From: Pycnopodia helianthoides
Taxonomy: Eukaryota > Echinodermata > Asteroidea > Forcipulatida > Asteriidae
Direction: 5' to 3'
Length of the DNA: 64,000 nucleotides
NCBI GenBank assembly: GCA_032158295.1
Contig: CM063244.1
Span: forward strand, 23,227,930 to 23,291,929
Shown in pieces: positions 1 to 13,300 of this stretch. The notes below the pieces were generated by a model. That model was not told where the DNA came from, did no database searches, and was given only the letters and a program-made list of their open reading frames with translations. Each line of letters starts with the position of its first letter. Positions within the stretch are counted from its first letter, which is position 1. Made by a program: the position numbers and the translations under genes.

Positions 1-674
1 CAAACAAACAAACAAACACCCAACACACCCATATCTACCTCTAAAGTATTCACCTATTTATATTACACAAATAAAACAAAGAAAGGAAAATACATGCAAA
101 ATTTAATTGATGCACAAAACATAAAATTCAAGCATGTAGACTTCATGAAGATAAGGTACAGTTAAAGTAATGGTAATGACTTGGTTAAGGTACAACTGCA
201 CTCTTCCAAAACACAGTATCATACACTTTGAATTGTTTAATAATGACAAGAGAATCCTGTCAAAAAGTGAACAGGAAATATTTTCATTATTCTTTGGAAA
301 ATGTTTCATCTCATGCTGAGATTTTCTTGTTGTGGATGTAGGCTACCATTAGTTGTGACAGTAAGAAGTTTTGACATTGAAACCTTAAATTCGTCTTTGA
401 GAAGTAACAGATGCTGTACCATATCTTGAATGAAGACTGAACAATAAAGAACTCCGGAATCAATTTCATAGATCTGCTCATGAGCAGAAAATATCCCTTC
501 AATGGCCGAGAATTTGGGACTTGTTGTAAACGGCACAGAATCTGTGGCAATTTTTAAGCATTGTGTGACATTTTAATACTTATTAGGCATTGCTTGTCCA
601 TGCTCTTCCTGTCCTTGCTGTTTGAGAGTGTGTGCATATTAGTAGTTTAATTAGAGCAATTAGGTTGAGACCGA

Positions 675-840
675 GGCCCTATTCATAAAGCTGCTAAGTG
701 GTGCTAAGCAATGTTTTCTGCTATGCAGAAATTAGCAGGAAACCAGTCACAAACACTATACATTGCATGGTGTTTTGGCCGGTGAACTGGGTTTTGCTAA
801 GCACTACATCTTTCTAAGCAGTCATGAAAGCGGGCCCTCA
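675..840. mobile_element. GGGCC-type MITE, left end of window
   Basis: Runs from ggccctattcataaagctgc to gaaagcgggccc; internal taagca/tgcttag repeats and gcagaaattagcagg. A related, rearranged copy lies at about 41110-41175 in unit B. Confidence 0.45.
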
Positions 841-1026
841 CACAAAACCATAAGAAATGAGAAGGCATGCTCATTGCTAAAACTGTTTCTGCCACGATCA
901 ACTTTCCTTTGCTCGAGCAATTCTATGAAAATTGGCCACGGAAAAACCAAACCTGACGGTGATGATGATGATGATGATGTGTTAGAAGCGTCACATCATG
1001 CAAGAAATAGAATAGATAAGACTCAC

Positions 1027-1300
1027 TATTGACATTGGCATGGACACGGGGAGGTAAGACCCTTGCTTCAGCTGACTCACCACCTGTACTGCTGGTCTGA
1101 CGGAACATGACCGCTGGCGTCATTACGCCAGCTGCTGGTCTGTTCTCCACATGTTTAGCCCGTTGGCATACGCATCGTACAATAATTGCAACAATGATGC
1201 AGAGAAGAATTAACATTGCAATGAGAATGCCGTACCATGCAAAAGGACCTGGAAGAATGTTCATGTACCCAATGGTTGTTGAGGTCGAACCAGCTTGGAT
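1027..1300 (-). CDS. MET: MET copy A exon 13: transmembrane segment
   Basis: 274 nt, open, phase 0 to 1: [20 protein letters not shown], hydrophobic helix [20 protein letters not shown], then RCVCQRAKH. The cytoplasmic part differs from copy B by net +8 codons ([10 protein letters not shown] segment). A GTGAGT donor follows 1027. The next exon lies left of the window. Confidence 0.92.
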
Positions 1301-4300
1301 CTTTGGTTAAAGACAGAGTACATGGTAAATACTTAACACAAATTGATTACAGTTTCAAACTGAAAGCTTATATGTGGCCAAGTTCGAACGAGGACCATTT
1401 TTACGACTAGAGGTTGATATTGCCTGGTACCCAACACATGTTTTTAAGCATGAGTGCCAGTTAATATCGACAAAACTTCGTCAACGGGTCCTTGTGCGAA
1501 TTTGGCCTTCGCACCAATCCTCCTGAGAAATTTCAAAAATTGCCTTTCTAAAATCAAAATAAGCACAAAATCTCTGACAAAACATAAACAATTAGAAAGA
1601 AAAAAAAGTTTACACTCAACTTTGGTGAAATTTTCCCAAGTTAAACATATTTTCACGTTTTCAAATTCAATGAAAATTTCACAGGTCGATTGCATGGTGT
1701 GCTTATTGAAAAGTGTAAGACAGAAATTAAACTAATCCTCAACAAATAAAGCAAAAACATACAAAAAATAAAAAATGCTGTAATATATCTTTCAAAAAGA
1801 GACACAAGATTACTTATAGTTGCAAGACTCAGGCTCTAACTTGATGACTCAAGACTCAAACTGGGCTCTGGATTGTCCAACTCATGCTTGTTATTTATAC
1901 ATTTTAATTTTGACTCAATGCTCTACAGACAAATCACGAGTCAAGTTTCATTTTCTGATAACTCAAAAGCAGGCTTCATCTTCAGGCCTTTGACTTTGGC
2001 GTAAAGGACTTAAACCTAACCTTGAATCCAACTTGGGCTCACGTTAAGTTTGGTCTTAACTGCCATGCATCCGCCTCAACCATGGATTGGTGGCATGGGT
2101 GTCTAGTGCGTAATGTGGATCGTCTCTTTACCACTGTGGCACTGGTTCGATTCCCGGCTAACATATGGCCTTTTATTTATGTGAGTAGAGTTGTACATCA
2201 CAAGGGTTTTTTCTTCGGGCCTTCCGATTTTCCTCCCTCCGAAAAATCAAACATTTTCAATCTCTGACTGTGCTCCGTGATACGGGTCAATGTGGCTGGC
2301 TGCCAAACACGACGTTGTAGCCGTGTCCTTTGCAATTCAGCTTCTCAGCAGCCATTAAGGATGATCAGCCGCCCAAATCACATCAATCACGACTTGACCG
2401 CTAACCCAAAGTTTGAACATTTGAGCACAAGACTAACTTACCTCCACTTTATAACCCAAGGGGTCTTTCACAGCATCAGCCAAATCAGGTCTTTGGCAGG
2501 TGACCTCATCAACTTCAAGATCAATGATTGGACAGTCTTTTCCACCAATTAAAATTCGGACGTCACTTTTTGCCAGGGCCAGGTTCATATCTCGACCCTA
2601 CAAAGAAAAATACTAGAAATAATATAATTCATTTCAAAAGTAGTTTCTCACTACCAACCCCCTTTAGGAAAATCTGGAGAAAAAAAAATTGTAAAAAGTT
2701 TGTATTCATCTACCTCAATGGTAAGGACCTCCATGCTTTTGGTTACATTGATGACAAGGTCCCTGCCGGCAAAAGGGTAAAACTCAGGATCAGTATAGAA
2801 GAGGAAGTCAATCACATCACCATTGGATAACTCGGCCTGCTTGTTGTCGAGGAAGAATGTTACATTTGCCCTGATTGGTTGATCAGATGATTTTCTGGTT
2901 GATGATTGGCTGATTTTTGGTGAACTACAGCTACAGAAGACATCACTGATGACATTGCAAACCTGAACAGAGACGATCGCCAATAAAATCTTAAAAAGTT
3001 AAACCAACAAGGTTTTTTAAAACAATTTTTCTACAGAACCACATAACCAAATTTATAATACAATGTTTGAGCAACCCTATGGTAAAATTGCTGGTTTACA
3101 AATTTCTTTGTCTACAAAAGGCAGCAGTCATCTCTGATGACATTGCATATGTGAACAGAGAAGATGGCCAAAATAAACCAACAGGGTTTTTACCACAATT
3201 TTTTTTTCAGAGCCACTTAAACAAATTTATAATACAAAGTTAAGCAAACAATTAATCAGTGAAATTACAGGTTTTCAGCTGTCTTTGTCTACAAATGATT
3301 TGAACAAACATGCACTGTGACAAAATGGCATAACTTAAAAACATAAAAGGAAGAAATTCTTTTAGTTTCCTTGCAGTCTCTCCCCTCAGCCCCACAGCCC
3401 AACCTATTAACCTTTAGAGACCATAGTGGCTGCAGGTAGCTCGTACTTAAATGTCCACAGCAGTAACAAACAACCACAAGATTTGACCTACTGCCACTCA
3501 AACAAAAAAGGTCAAGGCAAAGGTCAGATCTTGTATTGACATTTTCCACTGTTTTCCATGTTATCATAGTACTTACATTTCTACATTTCCATACTCTTTT
3601 ACTCCAATTAAATTGAATAAAAAAGTTATAATACTTATAGCCATGTATGGGTGTATGTTGATGATAATAAAAATAATAATAATAATAATAATAACAATAA
3701 ATTGGGAGGCTAATCATCCTCACTCGCAGCTGAGAAGCTGAATTGTGAAGGGCGCGTCTAAAACGTGTTCGAGCCGCATGGATGTGAAGGCACTTTTTGC
3801 CCGCCACATCGACCCATACATGACCACAGAGCACAGCCAAAAATCAAAAGTGTTTTATTTTTCCGAAGGGAGGGAAAACTTGAGGGCCTGGAGAGAAACA
3901 ATGCACAACTCTACTCATACACAGAAACAACGTCTAAAGAGGTTAAGGAAGGCACACGGAGGCACATTTTGTGCCTCAAAACCATAGAGCTATATATATT
4001 GACTAGAGCGCTAACACCCCGTTATACACGCATTAAGGTTTTGAAGCCGTGTGGGCGCATCCATGTTTATGTACAAACCAATACAAAAGCTTGAAATTTT
4101 GTACGGCAATTGTACGGCTATTTGCATGATAAAGCGTTTGTTCTTTTCTATGCGTCATCGAACCAAATATGCAGCAAATGTGAACGCGCAATCTGCTAAT
4201 GAGCGTACAAACTGCGAGCGTCATGTGCGTCATGTTTAACATGTGCGTTTGCGCGTATACGGTTTTTTTTTTTTTTAATTCGTCATTCTTGCCGGCATAT

Positions 4301-7300
4301 TGTGTATCCTTGAAGCAGATTTCGTTTTTTTCCCCTTGACATCTTGAAGTATTGAATCCTCCCAAACAAGGCTTTAGTTCGACTCAGCTTTTTTCCTAAG
4401 ACGTAAGTAACAACATCAGAGAATCACCTACTACATATTTTTTTAAGACATCACTAAAATCACCAGTTTACAAGAGCAATGATCGTTAGATTAAATATGG
4501 CGCGTACGTAAGCGCGCACGCCGAATGCAAAATTTTCACGGCCATGTGTGCTCTCTTAAAATTAAAATCGTTCCGTAGTCACACAACACATCAAACATGT
4601 CTGCGCCCAGGGTGGCTTCTAAACGCAGAGCAAGTTAGCGCTCTAGTCAATATATATAGCTCTATGCTCAAAACACACCCCTTTGGGGTGTGACAATGCC
4701 TTGGGATAGGGAAATAAAAGAGGACATACCACAGTATAAACGCGTTCTTCTAGCGCTGTATCATCATCTATTGTAACCCTCATCTGGATCACTAGGATGT
4801 ACTGAAGATTCTTACCAAAGACTGAAATGTTTTGACCACCGCTACAGAGATGTAAGAAAGAAATGAAGAAATCAAGCAAAATATGTAAGCATGTTAATCA
4901 TGTAGGTCCTGGCTGGAAGAAAAAAAATAGCGATATATTTATCTGTTGAGTTTAAATAAGAGGGGAAATGATAATTACGAATGCACATTAGCTACTCTAC
5001 TGGTGACCTGTTTCTTTCAGAAAATGAGAGGTAGACCTGTCATCACATGACATCCAACTTACCTAATAATGGCTTTATTTGGGGAGATACGCTCCAGACG
5101 AGCATCCTCCACATAGGTGAAGGTTTGTGATTTCGATAAAAAGACGCTGTCTATTTGTACTTCTACATCTCCCACTCCAACTGATGTGGCTGCCCCAGTG
5201 GTGCAGATCAACACGGTCAAGTTAACACTGTTGGAGAGATAACGTTTACATTCAAATACATCCAAACATGCATTGCTATCAATTTGTCATTTTCAAATCA
5301 AACATAATAGAAAAGAGGAGGTTCAGTTTGGCTAGGTTGCATCTTGCTCTGCCGATCACATTTTTGGACCTCTGTTCGAAACCCACTTTAGACCAGCTAT
5401 TCGCATGTGATTTGGGTTTCAGACCCTACCTGGGTCTAATTTCATGCCCTCTGTTTACTGCGAAATTCTATGCTTACAGAGCTCTGTAAAGCACAGCATC
5501 CCATGGGAGGTAAGCGCACAAATTCTGTGGTAAGCAGAGCCGTGACACTTGGCCCGATTGTGTAGGTTTTCCTCCCACTACTGAGATTTTTTCAACATCT
5601 TCTCATTTTGTGTATCCTCAGCCTATTGGCTTTACAGACAGTTAGGGTTCCTTGTTTCATTACCGGAAAGGTAAAACTATAATACAGAAAACCTACATCA
5701 TACTGTTCTTTATCCCGATGCAATGATGGATTGAGTTCTATTTAATTTTTTTAATTAACAAAAAAAATCCACTTTAAAGTAACCTTTCAATCTGACAAGG
5801 CTGTCCCACAACCGAGACGGTGATGTTGTTACCAGCATTCAAACCATTGCCTGCGACAATCAGCCTAGTTCCCCCAGACAAGCCACCAACTTGTGGATCC
5901 ACGGCTTCCAAGACAGGATCCTTTGACAAAACACACACACACACAAAGATTCATTAGCCAGTGAAAAATAATTATCTAATTTTGTGTAACAACTCTGGGA
6001 TCAGTTTACAAGCGTTTAGCTCCATGATTAGCACTCTGCACTAATGGCGTCACTTTTGCTCACGCGATTACAGCATCGGCGTGCCATGCCACATTAGTAC
6101 AGTCAGTACACACGAGTAAACATAAAGCTTAGAAATGTGCCCATGCATACGTTAGTGAATTTTTAAAAACTTTTTATGAGATATCGCCTTACTCACAAGG
6201 CCGAACGGCCACTCAAGGTGAGGGCTACACTTAAACTGATTTGGGCTGTTGACCCAAATCAACTGACACCAGAGGCACGTTGCCACCTACTCCTGGGCTG
6301 AAACAGGGTTACCCCCTTCACCGTACGTAAGGATGTAGGCATGGGTATCATCCACTAGGAGCCTGGCTGGTAGAGCATAATGCACTACCTTCCCAACTTT
6401 TTACGAAGCAATTATGGTTAAGTGCCTTGCTCAAGGGCACAAGTGTCATGACCGGGACTCGAACCCACACTGTGCTGCTGACAACACCAGAGCTTGGGTC
6501 CGGTGAACTAGACCACTCGGCCACGACACGCCACAGACATGTTGTCTGAGATCAAGGTAATGAGCTTCTATTTATAGCACTAGTGCAGAGTGCTATTTGG
6601 GTTAGGATCCATCAATTTATCCATTGTGACTCTTCCAGTAACTCCACACCATGGGACTCTGTAACTCTGAAAAAGTAGGCATGCCTTGTCTAATGCTGAG
6701 GTCAGTCTAGCCAGGCAGAACAGCAGCATTCGGGGCCTACCACATGAGGCAGTTGGTAGGCAACCATGTTCACCGCAATCTTCATGCACATAAAACTTTT
6801 CATGATTTTTTGGGGATAGTAAATGGTTCTTTTGGAAAAACTACCCTAGTACTATCGAAGTGTTCTTTTTGCATGCAGTGAGCTTAGTTGCCTGTAAAAA
6901 ATTCATTGATTTGATCATTTTTCTTTTGGATAATCATACTGTCAGATAAATGCCTCTTGTGGTACTGATTAAAGTGTTCCTATTGCATGCACTGCCATTG
7001 GTTGCCTCCAAATCATCAGTAACAAGAAAAGATGTGTTTGGTTAACACAAATGCCCCGCAAGCCAGTCCGTTTCTTGACATTTGACCAAGGGGGTCCAAA
7101 ACAGCAATAGGCTTCTTGAACCCGAGACCAATCCACACACCAGTTTGGAGTTGATATGCAAAGTCCCTTTTTTGAGTTTTCATCCGCATGCACGCACAAA
7201 CACACGGAAGAACATGTCGGAAACAGTGTGGCATAAAAATTGCTTCACGTGACAAGTCCTTCACATCCGTCAAAAGACTAAACAAATTTTTGTTACCAAT

Positions 7301-10300
7301 CAAAGGAATAAAATAACTGAAAACTCCATTTGTTTTGATTTATTTCAGTTGGTTTTGTTTCATGTTATTTTTTAATTTCATTTCCTTGTTTTCTGTTCAC
7401 TTTTATAACTTTCTTTCTGTTTGTTTTGCTTTGTTTTATTTATCTTTTTTGTGGCAGTTTTGATATCTTTGTTTGTTCACCTTTTGATTTGTATGACTTG
7501 ATATCTAATTTGAGATTATTTGTATAAAATATATACATCTTTTTTTTATTTAACTGCTAGTTTATTTTCTTAAATTTGTGTTTTTCTAAATGTATGTAAA
7601 TTTGGATGTAATAGACCCGGCCTTGCATACGAAGCTTAAACAGCGCCCTCACTGGGGTCAATGGCAGACAAATCTTTTGATTTTTTATTATTATTTTTTT
7701 TGTTATGAGATATCGCCTAACTCACAAGGCCGAACGGCCACTTCAAGGTAAGGGCTACACTTAACTGATTTGGGTTGTTGACCAAAATCAACCGACACCA
7801 GGGGCACGTTGCCACCTACTCCTGGGGCTGAAACAGGGTTACCCCCTTCACTGTCCGTAAGAACGTCGGCATGGGTATCATCCAAATGAGAGTTGTGCAA
7901 AGTTTCGTAGTTTGTTTCCATCATTTGCCATAAGCAATGGAAGTGCATCCAAGGGGTCCAGTCAACCCCTGGCTGCCATTTTCATATTTATCTCTTTCAA
8001 CAATAAAACTTCATCCCGAAAAAAGTGTAATAATAAAAATAATCAGTTTCTAATTACCACATATGTAAATATAAATGTAGGCGCTGACGAAATAGTTCCA
8101 TTGACCGTGTACAGCATATCAGAGGTGTATACTTCAATCTTGGCTACAATGGGTCCAGAGGTTGGGGCAGCAGCGGGAGATGTCAGGCACACAATCCTGT
8201 GAAGTAAACCACAAGTGATTGAAAAGAATGACATAATATTAGAAATGAGAACAAATGACATTTAGAAGGAGTTTCACAATGGCTACTGAGACCTTTATTG
8301 CCCCTCTTAGGGTCTTGATTCCCAATAAACATGTTCTAATAACGCAGTCTTACTTTTCAAACTACCTTTTTCTCTTGCCATGATTGGGAAACAAAGTCAT
8401 ATTCTCTGATGACGATGTCTGTAACTTGAAGTTTTAAGTGTTCTATTGTGAATGCTTTTTTTAGGGGGGGAGATTTTTTGTCCAAATTCCCATAGTAAAC
8501 TACCAATGAAGGAGTTAAAACTTTGACTCATAACCATAAAATACAAGTCAGCTGATATTTATACATGCTTTAATACAAACATTTGTTGTTTTGTTATAAA
8601 TTCAAGTCAGTAAACTGAAGAGGATGATAGTGTCAGCAACATGAGATTCAGACATGAAAACACATTGAATGTTATGTTAAAAGGTTAGTTTGTTAAAATC
8701 ACACCGAAAGGAAAAAACAGCGGCAGGAAATTCGTTGGCATACTTTTCGTTTTGACTGGTGAAGAGAGTCGTGTCAAAGTACTTTTTGATTCGAACCGAT
8801 GAAGATTCAAAGCACTGGTGGTTTGCACTCAGCACACCATCTACCATAGTTCACAGCTTTGATGGTTATTGACCCCCTTGCAGACGCGGATTGCACTCTA
8901 GTTGCCCCCTCCAAATGTACAGTGTATATAATGTTCATTTTGTCTTGTCCTGCACTTTTATTGCACCACTGGTCATGGCGTCACGCACAGCACATCATCC
9001 CAGTTTAGCTGTCATCAGCTGCAAAGGGATTACTCCATCAAGTATCAAGTATGCACCTCAGCACAATGCGCTTCTACCATCTCCACCATATTGGGAGTCA
9101 ATTCCTTGGTGTACATTTTGACTCCCAAATTAGCGGACAGGATATGCGCGTGTAAGTGTGCTGCGCATTGTGCAAGGGGTCCATTAAAGACAAAGAATGC
9201 ACAAGTTAAATAACAAGATTGTTCAAACTATTAAACACAGATCTTCATAGTTGAGAAAACAGCACTTGAAGACCCAACAATACATATTTGCTTACTTCAA
9301 TTGTTGTAATTGAAATAAGCTGGATATGAACGTGCAAACGCACACAAACTGTTATTATTATTATTATTATTATTAACTTACTTTTTAATGGGGGAATACA
9401 AGATGGCTGCAGCATGACCAAGATCTATAAGGTGGTGTAACTGCAAACTAATCAAATCAAATGCACCCTATTTTGATGGATAACAATGGATTTGGGAAAA
9501 CCCGAGTATAAAACAAATCTACACGTAACGGCCAACGGCTAACCGTACGAAGCAGCTTATGGGCAACCAGTTACAGGCAATCACCAAGAAGATAAAACAT
9601 TCAAACAGCACTTTTCACTTTTTCAGTTTTATTCGTTTCTATATTTATTCTTATTTATTTCAACTTTTGTTTCTTTTCCTTTTAATTTCATCGTTTTCTT
9701 TCTTTATTTAAATATTTATTTATTTATTAATTCTTTATTTATTATTATAACACCCCTTACAAATATTCTGCCTTTTGATTGGTTTAGAGCGCGTCACATG
9801 ATATGTCTTAGTTTTACTAGAAACCGCGCGCGAACCGCGCGGTACTATCACACGGCCGCCGATGTACTATTCAACGATAGCCTAGCAACCGATGTACTAG
9901 TGCATGGATACCCTAGTACCCTGACTACATTGACTTCAAACATTGATTTAAATGAGCTGCTTGACAACCTCGAACCAGGTGTAATGAACAAAATATGTGC
10001 ACTTGAAATACGGTTTAGTGAACGAACGTACAGCAGTAGTCTGGTACACCCTCTTATTTTTTATTTTTTTTGTCGAAACTCGGTATTTCAACGTAAGATT
10101 TTACAGTTCTTGTTTGACAATTGATTGCCACGTACGTAAAGTTTGTGTGAATTCATTTTGTTAAAGTATACAGATAGAATCAAAGGAAGAGGTGTTATAA
10201 AACAAATATTGACTGCTTTGTCTCGTGGCGTAGTAAAACTAGTCACTCGAGGTGATCCCCGGAGCAGTTTATCTTCCCGAGGCGAAGCCGAGGGAAGATA

Positions 10301-13300
10301 GGCGGCTCCGGGGATCACCGAGAGTGACTAGTTTTACTATGCCACTCGAAGCAGTCAATATTTGTATACTATTTTCGGGGGGGGGGGGGGGGGGGTTAAC
10401 TAGAGAATACAAAAAAAAAAGTATTTGTGCTGCAGAAGTGTTTCTTTTGTATGTGATGAGGTTAGTTGCTGTTATTTAATTGTCTCTTGTCCTGCCAGTG
10501 TTGTATGTTAGTTTGTTTGTTGTTTGTTTGCTTTTGTTTGCCTTTTGGCATGCACTGTTGCTGGATGCCTCCAAACTGCCTGTTAGGGTCACCTCGCATT
10601 ACAAGTGTCTACTGATAATGTTATAGTATGAGGGCTGTGACACACTAGGCAATTTACAGGCAATCTTCATGAAAATAATATCTCATTCCAAATTTCACTT
10701 ACTTCCCTTGGGAATAGTAAGGCACTGTTGGAAAGATGACTCCTGCACTACCAACGTGTTCATTTTATAGTATGAAGGCTGTGACACACAAGGCAATTTA
10801 CAGGCAATCTTCATGAAAATAATATCTCATTCCAAATTTCACTTACTTCCCTTGGGAATAGTAAGGCACTGTTGGAAAAATGACTCCTGCACTACCAACG
10901 TGTTCATGTTATAGTATGAAGGCTGTGACACACAAGGCAATTTACAGGCAATCTTCATGAAAATAATATCTCATTCCAAATTTCACTTACTTCCCTTGGG
11001 AATAGTAAGGCACTGTTGGAAAAATGACTCCTGCACTACCAACGTGTTCATGTTATAGTATGAAGGCTGTGACACACAAGGCAATTTACAGGCAATCTTC
11101 ATGAAAATAATATCTCATTCCAAATTTCACTTACTTCCCTTGGGAATAGTAAGGCATTGTTGGGAAAAATGACTCCTGCACTACCAAAGTGTTCATTTTT
11201 AATTCACTGCAGTCGATTGCCTCCAAGTTACCTGTAAAAGTTGCCTCGTGTGATAATTAGTGAAATTTTGAAAAAATGAAAACATGCCAAAATGAGAAGG
11301 ACAAATGGTAAGACAGACGGAACCTTCAATCAAACATTTCACTTGAAATAATTTGGAGACAAAAATGCTGATTAGGCAGGGTATACTTTTGGTAATTACT
11401 CCACAAGTTAATGACCATAAAAACTTACTTGGTAAAGAGCACTGAAGAGCTGTTGATTGTATAAAACCTTTTGATAAATGACTTCCTTTGGAGTAGTGTA
11501 GTTTTAGAGAAAGGGGTAATTTTCACCCCAAAAATTTGGATCTGAGAAAGGCTTCAAATCTCAGGCATTTGAAAGCGGCATCTGAAAGCACACAGTTCTA
11601 TGCAACAAGGGTGTTTCTCTTTTATTATTTTCTTACAACTTCGATGACAAATTGAGCAAAAATTGTCATTGTTATTTTACGCATATGTTGGTATACACCA
11701 AGTGAGGACACTTGTCTTTGATAATTACCAAAAGTACACCCTGCCTTTAAATGATGGACTAATGTCCTCAAAATGTCAAGTCTGGATAAGCCGAGAGTCT
11801 AAACCTTTGAAGTTAAGCTGTGATATGATTTTAATCACATAAACTTGAGTAGGCTATTAGGTACAACTTGTTGTCAGACTTTTAGTTAATAGAGCAAAAG
11901 AATGCTGTTAATAATAGAAGTTAAGATACCAGTACCAATCCTACAGAGAAATAATTACATCTGACATACTGACAAAGTCAAGAAAATAGCAATTGTAGAC
12001 CCAACAGGTAAACCCATAGATTTGTTCAATTGTCGCAACTGAAAAAAGTTTGATATGCATCTGAATGTGCCTGAACTTGGACAGAATAATCCGTAACAGA
12101 GCATAAACCATTTTTTCCCCTTCTTTTTTCCCCCATTAAACCGTGTCCACTGACTTTGATGGTTTTTTCACAGGTTGTTTAACAAGTGTATTTAAAATTT
12201 AAAAAATTTAAAAAATAAATTCCCTTTAATAATCGTAAATGTTAATGAATGTTCAGGGATCTGATGATTTAGCAGTGCATTATGGCAGTGTATTGATAAG
12301 ATATGAGTTAAAGAAGCTCGTGTTAGGAATCCCACATCTCCATCCCGCAGTGATCTGTTACCTATATATCTCACTCAGCTCTGGTATGACGTTGCATGGT
12401 TTGCCTGCCACCGTCACCTCGTGCGTATTGGCTGTCTCTACATTTTGCCCCAGATTGTCCCCAGTTATGGTCACCTGTGTGCCTCCCTTCAGAGGCCCTG
12501 CTAAGGGGTCACCTGCAAGCAGCAATTATCTCAGTTAATCACACTCATTAGAAACAGGTTGATAACGATTAAAGGCTTGTCATGTCACTGCAAAAAAATC
12601 CCCCCCCCCCAAAAAAAAAAAAGAAGAAGAAAAAAAAGGAAACAGTATTTACATAGTACTTGAATTTGAAAGTGCACAAACTTCCTATCCTGCTAAAATT
12701 ATCCAAGATGTACAAAAAACAAAAAAAACAATTGGTGCAAATATTCAGATGTCTGATGTAACAATAGTTATTTTCCCAAGGTTTTGTAGTATTTGAAGCC
12801 TCAACCAGGGCCTAATTTTATGGAGTTGCTTAAGCAGACAATGTTGCTTAACAGTTTTCTGCTACGCAAAAATGAGCAGGATACCAGTTAAAAAATGGTA
12901 CATGTAAAATCATATTTTGGCCATTGGTAACCTTGTTCTGGTAAAATTTGGCCCACGGTTCAAGGGTCAAAAGCAATTTTGAACCCTGGGCCAAATTTCA
13001 TAAGAAAGCTAGTTACCCTTATTGTTAAGAGAAGGGAGTTTGCCCCTGTGTTTCTGGCATGGTTAGCTGCAGATTGCATCACATAAACTTGTCAAACCCT
13101 ACAAGGTGCCATTTAAACGGGAATCACAATTAAAACATAGCTCTGCATACCTATCATAAAAATAACGAGTGCTTTGAGATGCCCATTGGGTGTAGATAAA
13201 CCACTATACAAACACCTCATATAATATTACTATCATCAACCATGGAGATTTTGTGGTGAATGTGCACATTCTCAACTGATTTGCTCGCCAGACTTATTTA

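Noticed and set aside
3289..3840. A 183-codon minus-strand ORF, the longest outside known exons
   Set aside because: It crosses an AAT microsatellite (YYYYYY run) and a SINE body; there is no domain pattern and copy B does not preserve it.
6440..6530. Possible tRNA-Leu or tRNA-Ser gene
   Set aside because: Fused to a SINE body with an A-rich 3' end and absent from the paralogous copy: a retroposon head, not a gene.
10376..10396. Long G run, and other homopolymers (polyC at 47325-47343)
   Set aside because: Simple sequence; length is probably unreliable in the assembly.
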